Origin: 73-13 sp035555435
GTDB taxonomy: Bacteria > Actinomycetota > Actinomycetes > Actinomycetales > Microbacteriaceae
Direction of reading: 5' to 3'
Assembly: GCA_035555435.1 (NCBI GenBank)
Contig: DATMGN010000010.1
Span: 1 to 62,114, forward strand
DNA length: 62,114 bases
The notes beneath the pieces were generated by a model, which ran no database searches, had not been told where the DNA came from, and saw nothing but the letters and a program-made list of their open reading frames with translations. Below, one piece after another: positions 1-9,151 of this stretch; position 1 is the stretch's first letter; every line of letters starts with the position of its first letter. The position numbers were made by a program, and so were the translations under genes.

Positions 1-1476
1 GTAGGCGTGGTCGCCGAAGGCGTACTGGTCGGAGGCGTCGTCCATGAAGTCCAGGTGCGCGCGGTACTCGCCGTAGCCGAGTGCGGACAGCGTGACGAGC
101 AGGTCCTTCGCGGTCGCGAACGCGGCATGCACGCTCGACTCGTCGTCCCGGTTCATGATGAGCGAGGAGACGATGATCGCCGAGCGGTCGTTGGTCGGGA
201 AGATCGCGGAGGTGTAGTTGCCGCCCGTCGCGGCGATCACCTTCTCCTTGATGATGTTGGAGACCTTCTCGACCTCGGCGCCGACGAGCGGCACGACGGG
301 GCTGAAGCCGATGTGGCCGACAAAGTCGGGCATCCGCTCGACCATCATCATGGTCGGGACGCCGCCGCCGATCTTGTCCATGAAGCCCGCGTCCTGGAGG
401 TCGTCCCAGTTCTCGGCCGTGTACGTCTTCCAGGTGTCGACGCGGGCGCCGTCGATCGCCGACCAGGCTTCGCGGATGCGGCGCTCGTGCACGTCGAGGA
501 CCTCCGGTTCGCCCCACAGGTGCGTGCGCACGCCCCAGCGGCCGATCCCGGTCTCGTCGGCGAGCGCGTCGAGCCGATCGTCCGACCACGTCGCGTCGGC
601 GGCGGGGAACTTGCCGAAGTGCTCGGGGAAGTGCACGCCCTGCAGGATGAGGTTCTCCAGCAGCGGCACGCCGCGGATCACGCCCTCCTGACGGAGCTCT
701 CGCAGGATGTCGACCGCCTGCGCCATCTGATGGTCGCGCGGGACCATCAGGTACATGGGTCGGTAGGCCTTGGGCCGCTTCATGAGCCAGACGCCCATGC
801 TGACGACGATGCCGTAGTTGCCTTGCGTGAAGAGGGGTTGGATGTCGGGGCCGAGGCCGCGCTTGTAGAGGTGGAAGGACGGGTTGTCGTCCATCGCGCC
901 CATACCGGTGCGCAGCAGCGAGCCGTCGGCGAGCACGATCTCCATGCCGGTCTGCGCCTGGAAGTCGGAGCCGAGCGGCAGGTAGGTCATGCCGTTGTCG
1001 AGCGAGTTGCCGACGATGGAGCCCCAGCCGATGTCGGGGATGGACAGGAGGTGCTGGTCGCCCTTGGCGTGCAGCACGTCGTAGAGGTCGAACCAGCGGA
1101 CCCCGGGCTCGACGACGGCGTAGCCGAGCTGCTCGTCGTACTTCAGCACCTTGTTCATCTTGCGGAACGAGATGAGCACGGATCCGCGCACCCGCGGCGA
1201 CGGTCCGCCATAGCCGTTGTTGCGTCCCTGGGACGAGGCCCAGAGCGGGACCTCGTGGCGGTTCGCGATCCGCACGATCTCCTGCACCTCCTCGGTGGAG
1301 GTGGGAAAGAGTACGAGCGAGGAGTCGTAGGTGCGATCCTCCTGGAACCAGTAGGGGTCTCGGTACTCGTCGCGCTCGGCGTCGGTGACGAGCGCGTCCT
1401 CGCGCCCGACGACGGCGATGAGCTCGTCGCGGACGGACTCCGGCAGCTCGAACGCCGGGGCCTGGACCGAGGTCAC
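1..1476 (-). CDS. Vanillyl-alcohol-oxidase-family FAD oxidoreductase (3' end outside window)
   Basis: FAD-dependent enzyme of the VAO / eugenol oxidase / 4-cresol hydroxylase group, which oxidises para-alkylphenols. 492 residues are visible with no stop; related enzymes have about 525-560, so only the C-terminus is missing. An N-terminal FAD-binding half (SSQGRNNGYGG near residue 89) is followed by the substrate domain. By eye, Tyr89, His388 (in GHIGFSP) and Tyr471-Arg472 match the phenolate-binding Tyr, the FAD-linking His and the Tyr-Arg pair of eugenol oxidase. The GTG start overlaps the stop of the upstream cupin gene (GTGA), so translation is probably coupled. The presence of the phenol-binding residues suggests a 4-hydroxyphenyl substrate; which one is unknown. 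Confidence 0.85.
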   Translation of the reverse strand, partial: MTSVQAPAFELPESVRDELIAVVGREDALVTDAERDEYRDPYWFQEDRTYDSSLVLFPTSTEEVQEIVRIANRHEVPLWASSQGRNNGYGGPSPRVRGSVLISFRKMNKVLKYDEQLGYAVVEPGVRWFDLYDVLHAKGDQHLLSIPDIGWGSIVGNSLDNGMTYLPLGSDFQAQTGMEIVLADGSLLRTGMGAMDDNPSFHLYKRGLGPDIQPLFTQGNYGIVVSMGVWLMKRPKAYRPMYLMVPRDHQMAQAVDILRELRQEGVIRGVPLLENLILQGVHFPEHFGKFPAADATWSDDRLDALADETGIGRWGVRTHLWGEPEVLDVHERRIREAWSAIDGARVDTWKTYTAENWDDLQDAGFMDKIGGGVPTMMMVERMPDFVGHIGFSPVVPLVGAEVEKVSNIIKEKVIAATGGNYTSAIFPTNDRSAIIVSSLIMNRDDESSVHAAFATAKDLLVTLSALGYGEYRAHLDFMDDASDQYAFGDHAY

Positions 1477-1877
1477 TCGCGTATCCCGTTGAGCTTCGCC
1501 GCCGCCTCGTACTCCTCCTCGGTGACCTCGTCGAGCCAGGTGGTGGCGCCGAGCGTGACGGCGGTGTGGCCGCACAGGGAGTCCTGGGTGCCGCCGTGCC
1601 AGTGGCGCTCGCCCGGCTCGATGTAGATGGTGTCGCCCTCCTTCATGAGGTGCGGCACGCCGTCGGCACCGGCGACGAAGCCCTGGCCGACGAAGACCTG
1701 CAGCAGCTGGCCGTGCTCGTGGTAGTGCCAGTAGGTGCGGCCGCCGGGCGTGAAGGTGACGTTGTTGACCTTGACGTTCGGCAGGTCGGTGATGACCGCG
1801 TCCTGCCAGACGACGCCGCTGAAGGTGTTGACGGCGGGGTTGGAGGGTGCCCCAGAGCGGCCGGAAACGATGCGCAT
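1473..1877 (-). CDS. Small single-domain cupin protein
   Basis: 134-residue cupin. The first motif (YWHYHEHG, near residue 54) and the second (PGERHWHG, near residue 93) supply histidines for a metal site, while the usual first-motif Glu appears to be Gln. The start at MRIVSG is preceded by AGGAAGAGG at good spacing; an upstream in-frame ATG would add a basic, low-complexity stretch that looks non-coding. It is the first gene of a two-gene unit with the VAO-type oxidase. Small cupins in catabolic operons act as decarboxylases, isomerases or sensors, and the sequence does not decide between these. Confidence 0.8.
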   Translation of the reverse strand: MRIVSGRSGAPSNPAVNTFSGVVWQDAVITDLPNVKVNNVTFTPGGRTYWHYHEHGQLLQVFVGQGFVAGADGVPHLMKEGDTIYIEPGERHWHGGTQDSLCGHTAVTLGATTWLDEVTEEEYEAAAKLNGIRE

Positions 1878-1909
1878 GCGTGCCTCTTCCTGAACGACGA
1901 CGTTCGTGA

Positions 1910-1920
1910 TTGTCAGACAA
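1910..1920. promoter_or_regulatory. Perfect 11-bp palindrome TTGTCAGACAA, candidate GntR/FadR-type operator
   Basis: Lies in the divergent region between the cupin/VAO pair and the Liv-type transporter, 33 bp upstream of the cupin start. It fits the TNGTNNNACNA pattern described for FadR-subfamily GntR regulators. A GntR/FCD regulator is encoded about 19 kb away, but the link is inference. Confidence 0.4.
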
Positions 1921-2119
1921 ATCCTACCCGAACGCGATCGCCGGCCGCGCCGCCGGCACGGCCTCCGATGTCCGATTCCCGCGGGTTTCGGCCAGATCCT
2001 GCGGGAGTCGCGGCAAAGGCTTCGCCCCGCCCGCGCGCACCAATACGGTCCAGTTGACGGGTTGCCGCCTGCCCGCATGGGCCGGCGACCGCACGATTCG
2101 TTCAAGGAGGAACGCGACG

Positions 2120-3622
2120 ATGTCACTGCTGCGGGTCGAGCACCTGACTCGCCGATTCGGCGGTGTGCGCGCGCTCGACGACCTCGGCTTCGAGCTCGCC
2201 GAGGGCGAGAAGCTCGCCGTCATCGGGCCGAACGGCGCGGGCAAGAGCACGCTATTGCGCCTCGTCGCGGGTCAGGACCGTCCGACTTCGGGCCGCATCG
2301 TGCTCGACGGCGTCGGCGAGGTGCAGGGGCGCACGGCCCACCGCATCACCCGCGCGGGCGTCGCGCTCGCCCGCCAGGTGCCGCGCCCGCTCGCGACGCT
2401 CACCGTCGCGGAGAACGTCATGGTCGGGCTCCCGGCCGGCCGCCCCCGCGACCCGCGCCCGGCTCGCGAGCGGCTCGAGGGCATCCTCGCCCTGACGGGG
2501 CTCGATCGCTTCGCGGACCGTCCCGCGGGGACGCTGCCGCTCCTGGACCTCAAGCGGCTCGAGGTCGCGCGGGCGCTCGCGTCGAGCCCCCGCCTGCTGC
2601 TCCTCGACGAGGTGAGCGCGGGGCTCAACGAGGCCGACCTCGACGCCGCGATCGAGCTCATCGCGGCGATCCACGCGACGGGCACCTCGCTGCTCATGGT
2701 CGAGCACGTCCAGCGCGTCATCCACGAGCTCGCCGATCGGGTGCTCGTCCTCAACTGGGGGGCGCTGCTCACCGAGGGCACGCCCGCCGAGGTCACCGCG
2801 GACGAGGAGGTGCGTCGGGTCTACCTCGGCGCCGGCCGCCCCGCCCGCGAGGCGGCAGCCGTCGACCCCGCGACGCGCGCGACCCGCTCGGCGGCCGAGG
2901 GCGGCGGGCTGTCGCTGCGCGGTGTGACCGTGAGCCGAGGCGGGCTCACCGCGGTGCGGGAGCTCGATCTCGACATCGCGCCCGGCGAGACCGTCGCGGT
3001 CCTCGGCGCGAACGGCGCGGGCAAGTCGACGCTGACGCAGACCATCAGCGGGCTGCTGCGCGCCCGGGAGGGCCGGATCACCTGGGGCGGCTCCGACATC
3101 ACCCGCCGTGCCGCGCACGTCCGCGCCCGCTCGGGCATCGCGCACTGCCAGGAGGGCCGCAAGCTCTTCGCCGGCCTGACGGTCGCCGAGAACCTCCGGC
3201 TCGGCGCGTTCGGCGCGAGGCGCGGCGATATCGCCGCCCGCGAGGCGCAGGTGCACGAGATCTTCCCGGTGCTCGCGGAGCGCGCCGGCCAGGTCGCGAC
3301 GACGATGTCGGGCGGCCAGCAGCAGATGCTCGCGATCGGGCGCGCGCTCATGAGCCGGCCGCGCCTGCTGCTCTGCGACGAGGTGACCCTCGGGCTGTCG
3401 CCGAAGGTCGCCGACGAGATCTACTCCGCCCTCGGCCGGGTCGCCGAGGAGGGGACCGCCCTGCTGCTCGTCGAGCAGGATGCCGAGCGCTGCCTCGGGG
3501 CCGCCCGGCGCGCCTACGTGCTCGAGCGCGGTCGCGTCTTCTGGCAGGGCAAGGCCGACGAGCTCGACGACGCGACCCTCGTCGCCGCATACCTCGGGGC
3601 CGACCCGGGGGCGCGGACCTGA
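2120..3622 (+). CDS. Fused LivG-LivF-type ABC transporter ATPase
   Basis: 500-residue protein carrying in one chain both ATPases of a branched-chain-amino-acid-type importer, normally two genes. Domain 1 (about 1-240) has Walker A GPNGAGKST at 36, Q-loop Gln86 and Walker B LLLLDE ending at 164, but its signature is LPLLDLKR instead of an LSGGQ-like motif. Domain 2 (about 265-500) has Walker A GANGAGKST at 296, signature MSGGQQQ at 396 and Walker B LLLCDE. The order matches LivG then LivF. The ATG follows AAGGAGG nine bases upstream. It starts a transporter operon with the binding protein and two permeases. Such systems often carry aromatic acids, amides or urea rather than leucine. Confidence 0.88.
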   Translation: MSLLRVEHLTRRFGGVRALDDLGFELAEGEKLAVIGPNGAGKSTLLRLVAGQDRPTSGRIVLDGVGEVQGRTAHRITRAGVALARQVPRPLATLTVAENVMVGLPAGRPRDPRPARERLEGILALTGLDRFADRPAGTLPLLDLKRLEVARALASSPRLLLLDEVSAGLNEADLDAAIELIAAIHATGTSLLMVEHVQRVIHELADRVLVLNWGALLTEGTPAEVTADEEVRRVYLGAGRPAREAAAVDPATRATRSAAEGGGLSLRGVTVSRGGLTAVRELDLDIAPGETVAVLGANGAGKSTLTQTISGLLRAREGRITWGGSDITRRAAHVRARSGIAHCQEGRKLFAGLTVAENLRLGAFGARRGDIAAREAQVHEIFPVLAERAGQVATTMSGGQQQMLAIGRALMSRPRLLLCDEVTLGLSPKVADEIYSALGRVAEEGTALLLVEQDAERCLGAARRAYVLERGRVFWQGKADELDDATLVAAYLGADPGART

Positions 3623-3689
3623 CCCAAGTCGTGCCGGCAGCACTGGCCGGCGACACCAGAGATACCGAATCACGAATCGAGGAGCACTG

Positions 3690-4919
3690 ATGCAGAAGTC
3701 AACGAAGATTCTCGCCGCGCTCGGCGTCACGGCGCTGGCGCTCGCGGGATGCCAGGCCGGCGGCGGCGGCGGGGGCGACGCGACCGAGGGTCCCTCCACG
3801 GGCGACGCGATCAAGATCGGCGCGAGCATTCCGCTGACGGGCGGCCTCGCGAGCTTCGGTCCGATCATCGAGGCCGGCTATCAGGCGGCGGTCGACGACG
3901 TCAACGCCGACGGCGGCATCGTCATCGACGGCGTGTCCCACCCCGTCGAGCTCGTCCTGCTCGACAACGAGACCGACCCGAACAAGGTCGCCGACCAGGC
4001 GCGCACGCTCGTCCTCAACGACGGGGTCGCGGGCCTGCTCGGCTCGGTCACGCCCGGACTCACGATCCCCGCGTCGAACGTCGCCGACCTCGAGGGCGTG
4101 CCGATGGTCAGCTCGCTGACGCCGAACTTCGCGTGGGCGGGCGGCAACCCCGACGGCTGGCAGTACGCGTGGAACCTGTTCATGGACGAGCAGCAGTTCT
4201 CCGACATCGTGTTCGCGACAGCGGACCTGGCGGACACCAACAAGAAGGTCGTCATCTTCGCCGACACGGAGGAGGACGGGGTCGCCACCGGCGGACTCTG
4301 GGAGGCCGAGGCGCCCGGCAAGGGCTATGAGGTCGTCTACCGTGCCGACAACCCGGCCGGCACGACCGACTTCACCGCGGACATCAACGCGGCGAAGGCC
4401 GCGGGTGCGGAGATCCTGCTCGGCATCCTGATCCCGCCGGACGCGTTCGCGCTCTGGGAGCAGATGAAGGCCCTCGAGTTCGTGCCGGACCTCGCGTTCT
4501 GCCTCAAGTGCTCGAGCTCGGCCGCCTTCCAGGCGGTGCTCGGCGACACCGCCGAGGCGACGTCGAACGTCTACCTCGCGAACCCGTCCGACGCGCCCGA
4601 GTGGGCCGACCTGACGGCGAAGGTCATCGGCGAGTACGGGCAGAACGTCGACGCGAGCTCGGTGCTCGCGGCCTACAGCGCCGCGCGGGTCCTGCTCGAC
4701 GCGATCGCGACCGCCGGCACGACCGACGGGGCCGCCGTCAACGACGCGATCGCCGCGACGGACAAGGAGTACCCGATCGGGCACGTCAAGTTCCGGCCCG
4801 ACCACAGCTTCCCGGCGGACGCCGCGACGCTCCAGTGGTTCGGGAACGCGCAGCTGCAGGTCTTCCCGGCGGACGGCGAGGCACAGCTCGTCACGCCGGT
4901 CGTCGGCCTCCAGCAGTAG
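3690..4919 (+). CDS. Liv-type substrate-binding lipoprotein
   Basis: 409-residue type-I periplasmic-binding-fold protein (Peripla_BP_6, LivJ/LivK relatives). It has a signal peptide and a lipobox LALAGC with Cys21 as the lipidation site, then a glycine linker, so it is held on the outer face of the membrane. IKIGASIPLTGGLASFGP at the start of the mature domain is typical of the family. It follows the fused ATPase by 67 bp and has its own GAGGAGC ribosome-binding site. The ligand cannot be read from sequence; the aromatic-type enzymes nearby suggest an aromatic or cyclic acid. Confidence 0.88.
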   Translation: MQKSTKILAALGVTALALAGCQAGGGGGGDATEGPSTGDAIKIGASIPLTGGLASFGPIIEAGYQAAVDDVNADGGIVIDGVSHPVELVLLDNETDPNKVADQARTLVLNDGVAGLLGSVTPGLTIPASNVADLEGVPMVSSLTPNFAWAGGNPDGWQYAWNLFMDEQQFSDIVFATADLADTNKKVVIFADTEEDGVATGGLWEAEAPGKGYEVVYRADNPAGTTDFTADINAAKAAGAEILLGILIPPDAFALWEQMKALEFVPDLAFCLKCSSSAAFQAVLGDTAEATSNVYLANPSDAPEWADLTAKVIGEYGQNVDASSVLAAYSAARVLLDAIATAGTTDGAAVNDAIAATDKEYPIGHVKFRPDHSFPADAATLQWFGNAQLQVFPADGEAQLVTPVVGLQQ

Positions 4920-4937
4920 TCGAGGAGAGGGACGGGA

Positions 4938-5840
4938 ATGGATCTCGGAGTCGTCATCGCCGGTCTGCTGACCGGTGGACTCTACGCCATCATCGGGCTC
5001 GGGCTCTCGCTCGTGTTCGGGGTCATGCGGCTGGTGAACCTGGCGCACGGCGAGCTCATCGTCGTGGGCGCGTACGCCGCATCGCTCGTGATCTCGTGGC
5101 TCGGCATCGATCCGTTCCTGTCCCTCGTCCTCGTCGTGCCCGTGCTCGCGGCGCTCGCCTACCCCGTGCAGCGCTACCTGCTCACGGGGCTGCTGCGGCG
5201 CGGGCTCGAGCCCCCGCTCGTCGCGACCTTCGGGCTCTCGCTCATCATCAGTGCGGGCCTCACGGCGCTCGCGGGCGGCGACCCGCGGAAGCTGCCGTCG
5301 ACCTACTCGACCGCCGGCATGAACCTGCTCGGGCAGCAGGTCCGCGTGATCGACGTCGTCGGGCTCGCGATCGGCGTGGCGCTGACGGTCCTCATCTATC
5401 TCGTCATGCGCCACACCCGGTGGGGCGCCGCGCTCCGCGCCGCGTCGACCGACCCGTCGACGGCCGGCACGATGGGCATCAACGTGAACGCGGTGTACGC
5501 GATCACCTTCGCCGCGTCGGCCGGGATCGCCGCGATCGGCGGCGTCTTCATCGGGACCGCCTACTCGTTCACCCCGACCTCGGGCATGGGCTACATCCTC
5601 ATCGGCTTCACGGTCGTCGTGCTCGGCGGGACCGGCAGCGCCTGGGGGACCCTCATCGGGGGGCTCGTGCTCGGCCTCGTGCAGAGCGTCGGCGGGGCCC
5701 TGCTCGGCGGGCAGTACCGCGACTTCGTCATCTACGCCTTCTTCATCATCGTCCTCGCCGCGAAGCCGATCGCCGAGCACCTGCTCGACCGGGCCCGCAG
5801 CCGGCCGGGCGCGATCCGTCAGACGGGAGTCCGGGCATGA
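4938..5840 (+). CDS. livH: Liv-type ABC permease, LivH
   Basis: 300-residue inner-membrane permease with about eight hydrophobic segments. The N-terminal MRLVNLAHGE stretch is the LivH family hallmark. It would form the channel with the following LivM and be powered by the fused ATPase. The start follows GAGGAGAGG. The stop overlaps the next gene as ATGA, indicating translational coupling. The gene name refers to family, not to proven leucine transport. Confidence 0.88.
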   Translation: MDLGVVIAGLLTGGLYAIIGLGLSLVFGVMRLVNLAHGELIVVGAYAASLVISWLGIDPFLSLVLVVPVLAALAYPVQRYLLTGLLRRGLEPPLVATFGLSLIISAGLTALAGGDPRKLPSTYSTAGMNLLGQQVRVIDVVGLAIGVALTVLIYLVMRHTRWGAALRAASTDPSTAGTMGINVNAVYAITFAASAGIAAIGGVFIGTAYSFTPTSGMGYILIGFTVVVLGGTGSAWGTLIGGLVLGLVQSVGGALLGGQYRDFVIYAFFIIVLAAKPIAEHLLDRARSRPGAIRQTGVRA

Positions 5841-6811
5841 AGCGCCTCTTCGACGCGGGCGTCGCGCCGGCCCGCAACCGCTCCCTGATCGGCCTCGCGA
5901 TCGGCCTCGTCATCCTGATCGCGGTGCAGGGCGCGCTCGGCCGCTACCAGGTCTCGGTGCTCACGACGCTGCTGCTCTACGTCTGCGTCGTCTCGGCGTG
6001 GAACCTCATCGGCGGCGTCGCGGGCCAGTTCTCGCTCGCCCCCTCCGCGTTCGTCGGCGTCGGCTCCTACACCGTCGTCATGCTGCTGCGCGGGCTCGAG
6101 ACGCCCGTCTGGCTCGCGCTCGCACTCGCGATCGTCGCCGGGGCGCTGTTCGCCGCGATCCTCGGGCTCATCCTGTTCCGGCTGCGCGGCTTCTACTTCA
6201 CGATCGGCACGCTCGCGGTCGCGCTCGCCGCGATGACCTGGATGACGACCTGGGAGTTCACGGGCGGCACGCGCGGGATCAGCGCGCCGCTCGACCTGAT
6301 CCCCGACTCGAAGACCCTCTACCTCTGGGCGCTCGCCGCCGCGGGCATCGCGCTCGTCGCGAGCATCCTGGTCATCCACAGCTCGCTCGGCCTCCGACTG
6401 CGCTCGGTGCGCGACGGCGAGGACATCGCCGACAGCCTGGGGATCTCCCCGTTCTCCATGAAGATGGTCGCGATGCTGCTCTCGGGGGCGCTGACCGCGC
6501 TCGGCGGGGGACTGTTCGCCCTGCAGAAGGCGAGCATCGAGCCGTTCTCCGCGTTCAGCCTCGACTGGTCGATCACGATCATCGTCATGGCGATCATCGG
6601 CGGCCTCGGCACCGTCTGGGGCCCGGTCATCGGCGTCGTCGTCATCTACTACGGGATCACGATCCAGCTCCAGTCGCTGCCCGCGGTCAGCGCGCTGCTC
6701 TCGGGCCTCATCCTCGTGCTCGTGATCCGCTTCCTGCCCGGCGGCATCCTCGGCACCGTCGTCGCGGGCGTGCGGGCGCTCGCGAGCCGCCGCACGCGCC
6801 GCGCCGGCTGA
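5837..6811 (+). CDS. livM: Liv-type ABC permease, LivM
   Basis: 324-residue integral membrane permease, the LivM partner of LivH, with about nine hydrophobic segments. The cytoplasmic coupling region reads SLGLRLRSVRDGEDIADSLG, where family members have a conserved R-x-IRE/D-DE-like helix. It is the last gene of the transporter operon and ends six bases before the end of the convergent AraC-type regulator gene. No hairpin fits in that gap, so the two transcripts probably overlap. Confidence 0.88.
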   Translation: MKRLFDAGVAPARNRSLIGLAIGLVILIAVQGALGRYQVSVLTTLLLYVCVVSAWNLIGGVAGQFSLAPSAFVGVGSYTVVMLLRGLETPVWLALALAIVAGALFAAILGLILFRLRGFYFTIGTLAVALAAMTWMTTWEFTGGTRGISAPLDLIPDSKTLYLWALAAAGIALVASILVIHSSLGLRLRSVRDGEDIADSLGISPFSMKMVAMLLSGALTALGGGLFALQKASIEPFSAFSLDWSITIIVMAIIGGLGTVWGPVIGVVVIYYGITIQLQSLPAVSALLSGLILVLVIRFLPGGILGTVVAGVRALASRRTRRAG

Positions 6812-6816
6812 GGGGC

Positions 6817-7860
6817 TCAGCGCCGCAGCGTCTCCGACGGCGTCTCGCCGTAGCGCTCGCGGTAGCTCGCCGCGAAGCGGCCGAGGTGGCCGAAGCCGTG
6901 GCTCAGCGAGATGTCGGCCACGGTCCGACCGTCGTCGGGCCCGGCGGCGATGAGCGCCTCGCGGGCGCGTTCGAGCCGGAACCGCCGCACGAACGCCATC
7001 GGCGTCAGGCCGAACTCGCGCTGGAAGCCGTCGAAGAGCGTCCGCTCGCTGACGTGCGCCGCCGCGGCGAGCGCGGTCGCGGTCAGCGGCTGCGTGTAGT
7101 TCTCCTCGATGTGGCGGACGGCCGCGCGCATCGCCTTGCCCGGCACGGTCGGGATGCGCGATCGGATGGCGTCGGAGAACGAGTGCTCGTGATCCAGCAG
7201 CAGCATCGAGAGCACCAGCTCTTCGTACTCGGTCGCGATGACCGGCGGCAGCCCGTCGATGCCGAAGCGGTCGTGGATCTCGGCGAGCGTGACGATCGTC
7301 GAGGTCAGTGCGCGTCCGGCCGCGCCGGTGCCGACGACCGGGGAGAAGACGACGGGCGCGGCGACTCGTCGCCCCGTCAGCGCGCCGAGCTTGCGCGCGA
7401 GCGCCGCGCGCTCGACGCGCAGGACGAGCAGCTCGAGGTCGGCGCTCCAGCGCGTGCGCACCGGTTCGCCTTCGGAGAAGAACGCCCCGCCGCCCGGGAG
7501 CGCGACTGCCTGCTCCTCGCCGTGCGCGTACTCCATCCGGCCTCGGAGGGGCAGCTGCACGGTCGTGAAGTCGGGCAGCGGGGCGGAGTTGATCTCGGTC
7601 GCGACGCCGTACGAGAAGTAGAGCATCGACACCCCCGCGGTCGGCGTCGCCCGGATGTCGGCCCGGAAGCCGTCCGCGTTCGACCCGAGTCGCATCCGAT
7701 GACGGTTCATGAGTCCGACGGCGAGCTCGTGGGTCTCCTCCGGCGCGCCGTGATCGAGCACTCTGAAGGCATCGAGCGGCGCTGCAGGACTGATGGAGTC
7801 GGTCAACGAAACCACACTTCTCCGTGTGACCTCTTGGAAGATCGGTGGGTCGTCGACCAT
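6817..7860 (-). CDS. AraC/XylS-family transcriptional regulator
   Basis: 347-residue regulator. The first 230 residues resemble the effector-binding half of AraC_binding_2 regulators (as in FeaR or NphR). The last 100 carry two helix-turn-helix units (LTATALAAAAHVSERTLFD, and ADISLSHGFGHLGRFAASY) and the usual AraC C-terminus. It is divergent from the monooxygenase/reductase pair across 136 bp, so it most likely controls that pair and itself. NphR-like AraC proteins regulate two-component phenol hydroxylases, which supports the idea without proving it. Confidence 0.85.
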   Translation of the reverse strand: MVDDPPIFQEVTRRSVVSLTDSISPAAPLDAFRVLDHGAPEETHELAVGLMNRHRMRLGSNADGFRADIRATPTAGVSMLYFSYGVATEINSAPLPDFTTVQLPLRGRMEYAHGEEQAVALPGGGAFFSEGEPVRTRWSADLELLVLRVERAALARKLGALTGRRVAAPVVFSPVVGTGAAGRALTSTIVTLAEIHDRFGIDGLPPVIATEYEELVLSMLLLDHEHSFSDAIRSRIPTVPGKAMRAAVRHIEENYTQPLTATALAAAAHVSERTLFDGFQREFGLTPMAFVRRFRLERAREALIAAGPDDGRTVADISLSHGFGHLGRFAASYRERYGETPSETLRR

Positions 7861-7996
7861 TCCACCAGACCCCGCCGGTCAACTCAAGCCGCGCGTCAGC
7901 CGCAGGATGCAGGCATCGCCGCAGGAATCGGACTGCGATCCGGCGTCCCGATCGCGAGCATGGACGGGTACCGTCGCCGTTCGAAGGGGAACCGCC

Positions 7997-9151
7997 ATGT
8001 CCACCACCGCTGACACCACAACCTCCGCGGAGCGCGTCAAGCCGCTACTGGCTGCGGCCAAGGCGCTCGCCCCCGACTTCGAGGCGAACTCGCGCCAGGC
8101 GGAGCTCGATCGCCGGCTGCCCGCCGAGGTCTCGGACAAGATGAAGGCGGCGGGGCTGTTCTGGATGAAGACCCCGCTCGAGCTCGGCGGCTCGGAGCTC
8201 AACCCGCTCGACTTCGCCGACGTCATGGAGGAGATCGCCTACCACGACGCCTCAGCCGCCTGGGCGACGATGATCGGCAACGGCACGACCGGCGTCATGG
8301 CGGGCTGGCTCCCGGAGGAGGGCGTGCAGGAGCTCTTCGCCGACAAGGCCCAGCCCCCGGTGACCGCAGGCCAGTTCACCCCGCGCGGCAAGGCGGTCCC
8401 CGTCGACGGCGGCTACCGGGTCACGGGGCGCTGGGCGTTCGGCAGCGGCATCAACCACGCGAACTGGGTCATCGGCGCGGCCGTCGTGGAGGGCGCCGAC
8501 GAGATCATCTTCGTCTGCGCGCCGAAGTCCGACGTCACGGTGCACGACAACTGGAACGTCGCCGGACTCCAGGGCACCGGCAGCCACGACTACTCGATGG
8601 AGGACGTCTTCGTGCCCGCGTACCGCACGATGAACGCCTACGCCGGCATCGCCAAGCGCGGTGGCCCGCTCTTCAAGGAGGGCGTGCTCATCTTCATCTC
8701 GAACGAGATCTCCCCCCTCGTCGTCGGCGTCGCGCGTCGCGCGATCGACGACATGATCGACCTCGCCCAGTCGACGACCCGGACGGTCGGCGCGCTCATC
8801 GACCGCCCGGCGTTCCACAAGGCGATCGGGCAGGCCGAGGCGAAGCTGCACGCCGCGCGCGGGCTCTACCGCGGCGCGCTCGCGGAGGGCTTCGCGATGG
8901 CCGAGACGCTCGGAAGCGTCGACGACGGGACCGCGGCGCGGCTCTGGGCGCGGCACGCCTACGTCGGCGAGCTCTGCGCCGACCTCGTCCGGGAGCTCTT
9001 CCGCTACGGCGGCGGCCGCGTCCTCTCGCTCGAGCACCCCATGCAGCGCCACCTGCGCAACCTCCTCGCGACCCTCCAGCACATCCACATGACGGAGGAG
9101 AAGTTCGAGTTCGCCGGTCTCGCGGCGATCAAGGCGCGCACGCAGCGATGA
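7997..9151 (+). CDS. Flavin-dependent monooxygenase, oxygenase component (acyl-CoA dehydrogenase fold)
   Basis: 384-residue group-D flavin monooxygenase of the HsaA / HpaB / DszC type. It uses reduced flavin from a separate reductase to hydroxylate an aromatic or heteroatom substrate. The acyl-CoA dehydrogenase fold is complete: N-terminal helical domain, middle beta domain with RVTGRWAFGSG near residue 137, and C-terminal helical bundle. The gene overlaps its reductase by four bases (ATGA), the normal arrangement for a two-component system. GAAGGGG precedes the ATG. A second, shorter-matching pair lies 43 kb downstream. Confidence 0.85.
   Translation: MSTTADTTTSAERVKPLLAAAKALAPDFEANSRQAELDRRLPAEVSDKMKAAGLFWMKTPLELGGSELNPLDFADVMEEIAYHDASAAWATMIGNGTTGVMAGWLPEEGVQELFADKAQPPVTAGQFTPRGKAVPVDGGYRVTGRWAFGSGINHANWVIGAAVVEGADEIIFVCAPKSDVTVHDNWNVAGLQGTGSHDYSMEDVFVPAYRTMNAYAGIAKRGGPLFKEGVLIFISNEISPLVVGVARRAIDDMIDLAQSTTRTVGALIDRPAFHKAIGQAEAKLHAARGLYRGALAEGFAMAETLGSVDDGTAARLWARHAYVGELCADLVRELFRYGGGRVLSLEHPMQRHLRNLLATLQHIHMTEEKFEFAGLAAIKARTQR

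Noticed and set aside
7..1626. Long plus-strand open frame of 539 codons opposite the VAO-type oxidase
   Set aside because: It lies fully opposite a well-conserved flavoenzyme, is rich in Arg, Val and Asp as expected for antisense frames of high-GC DNA, and shows no motif.
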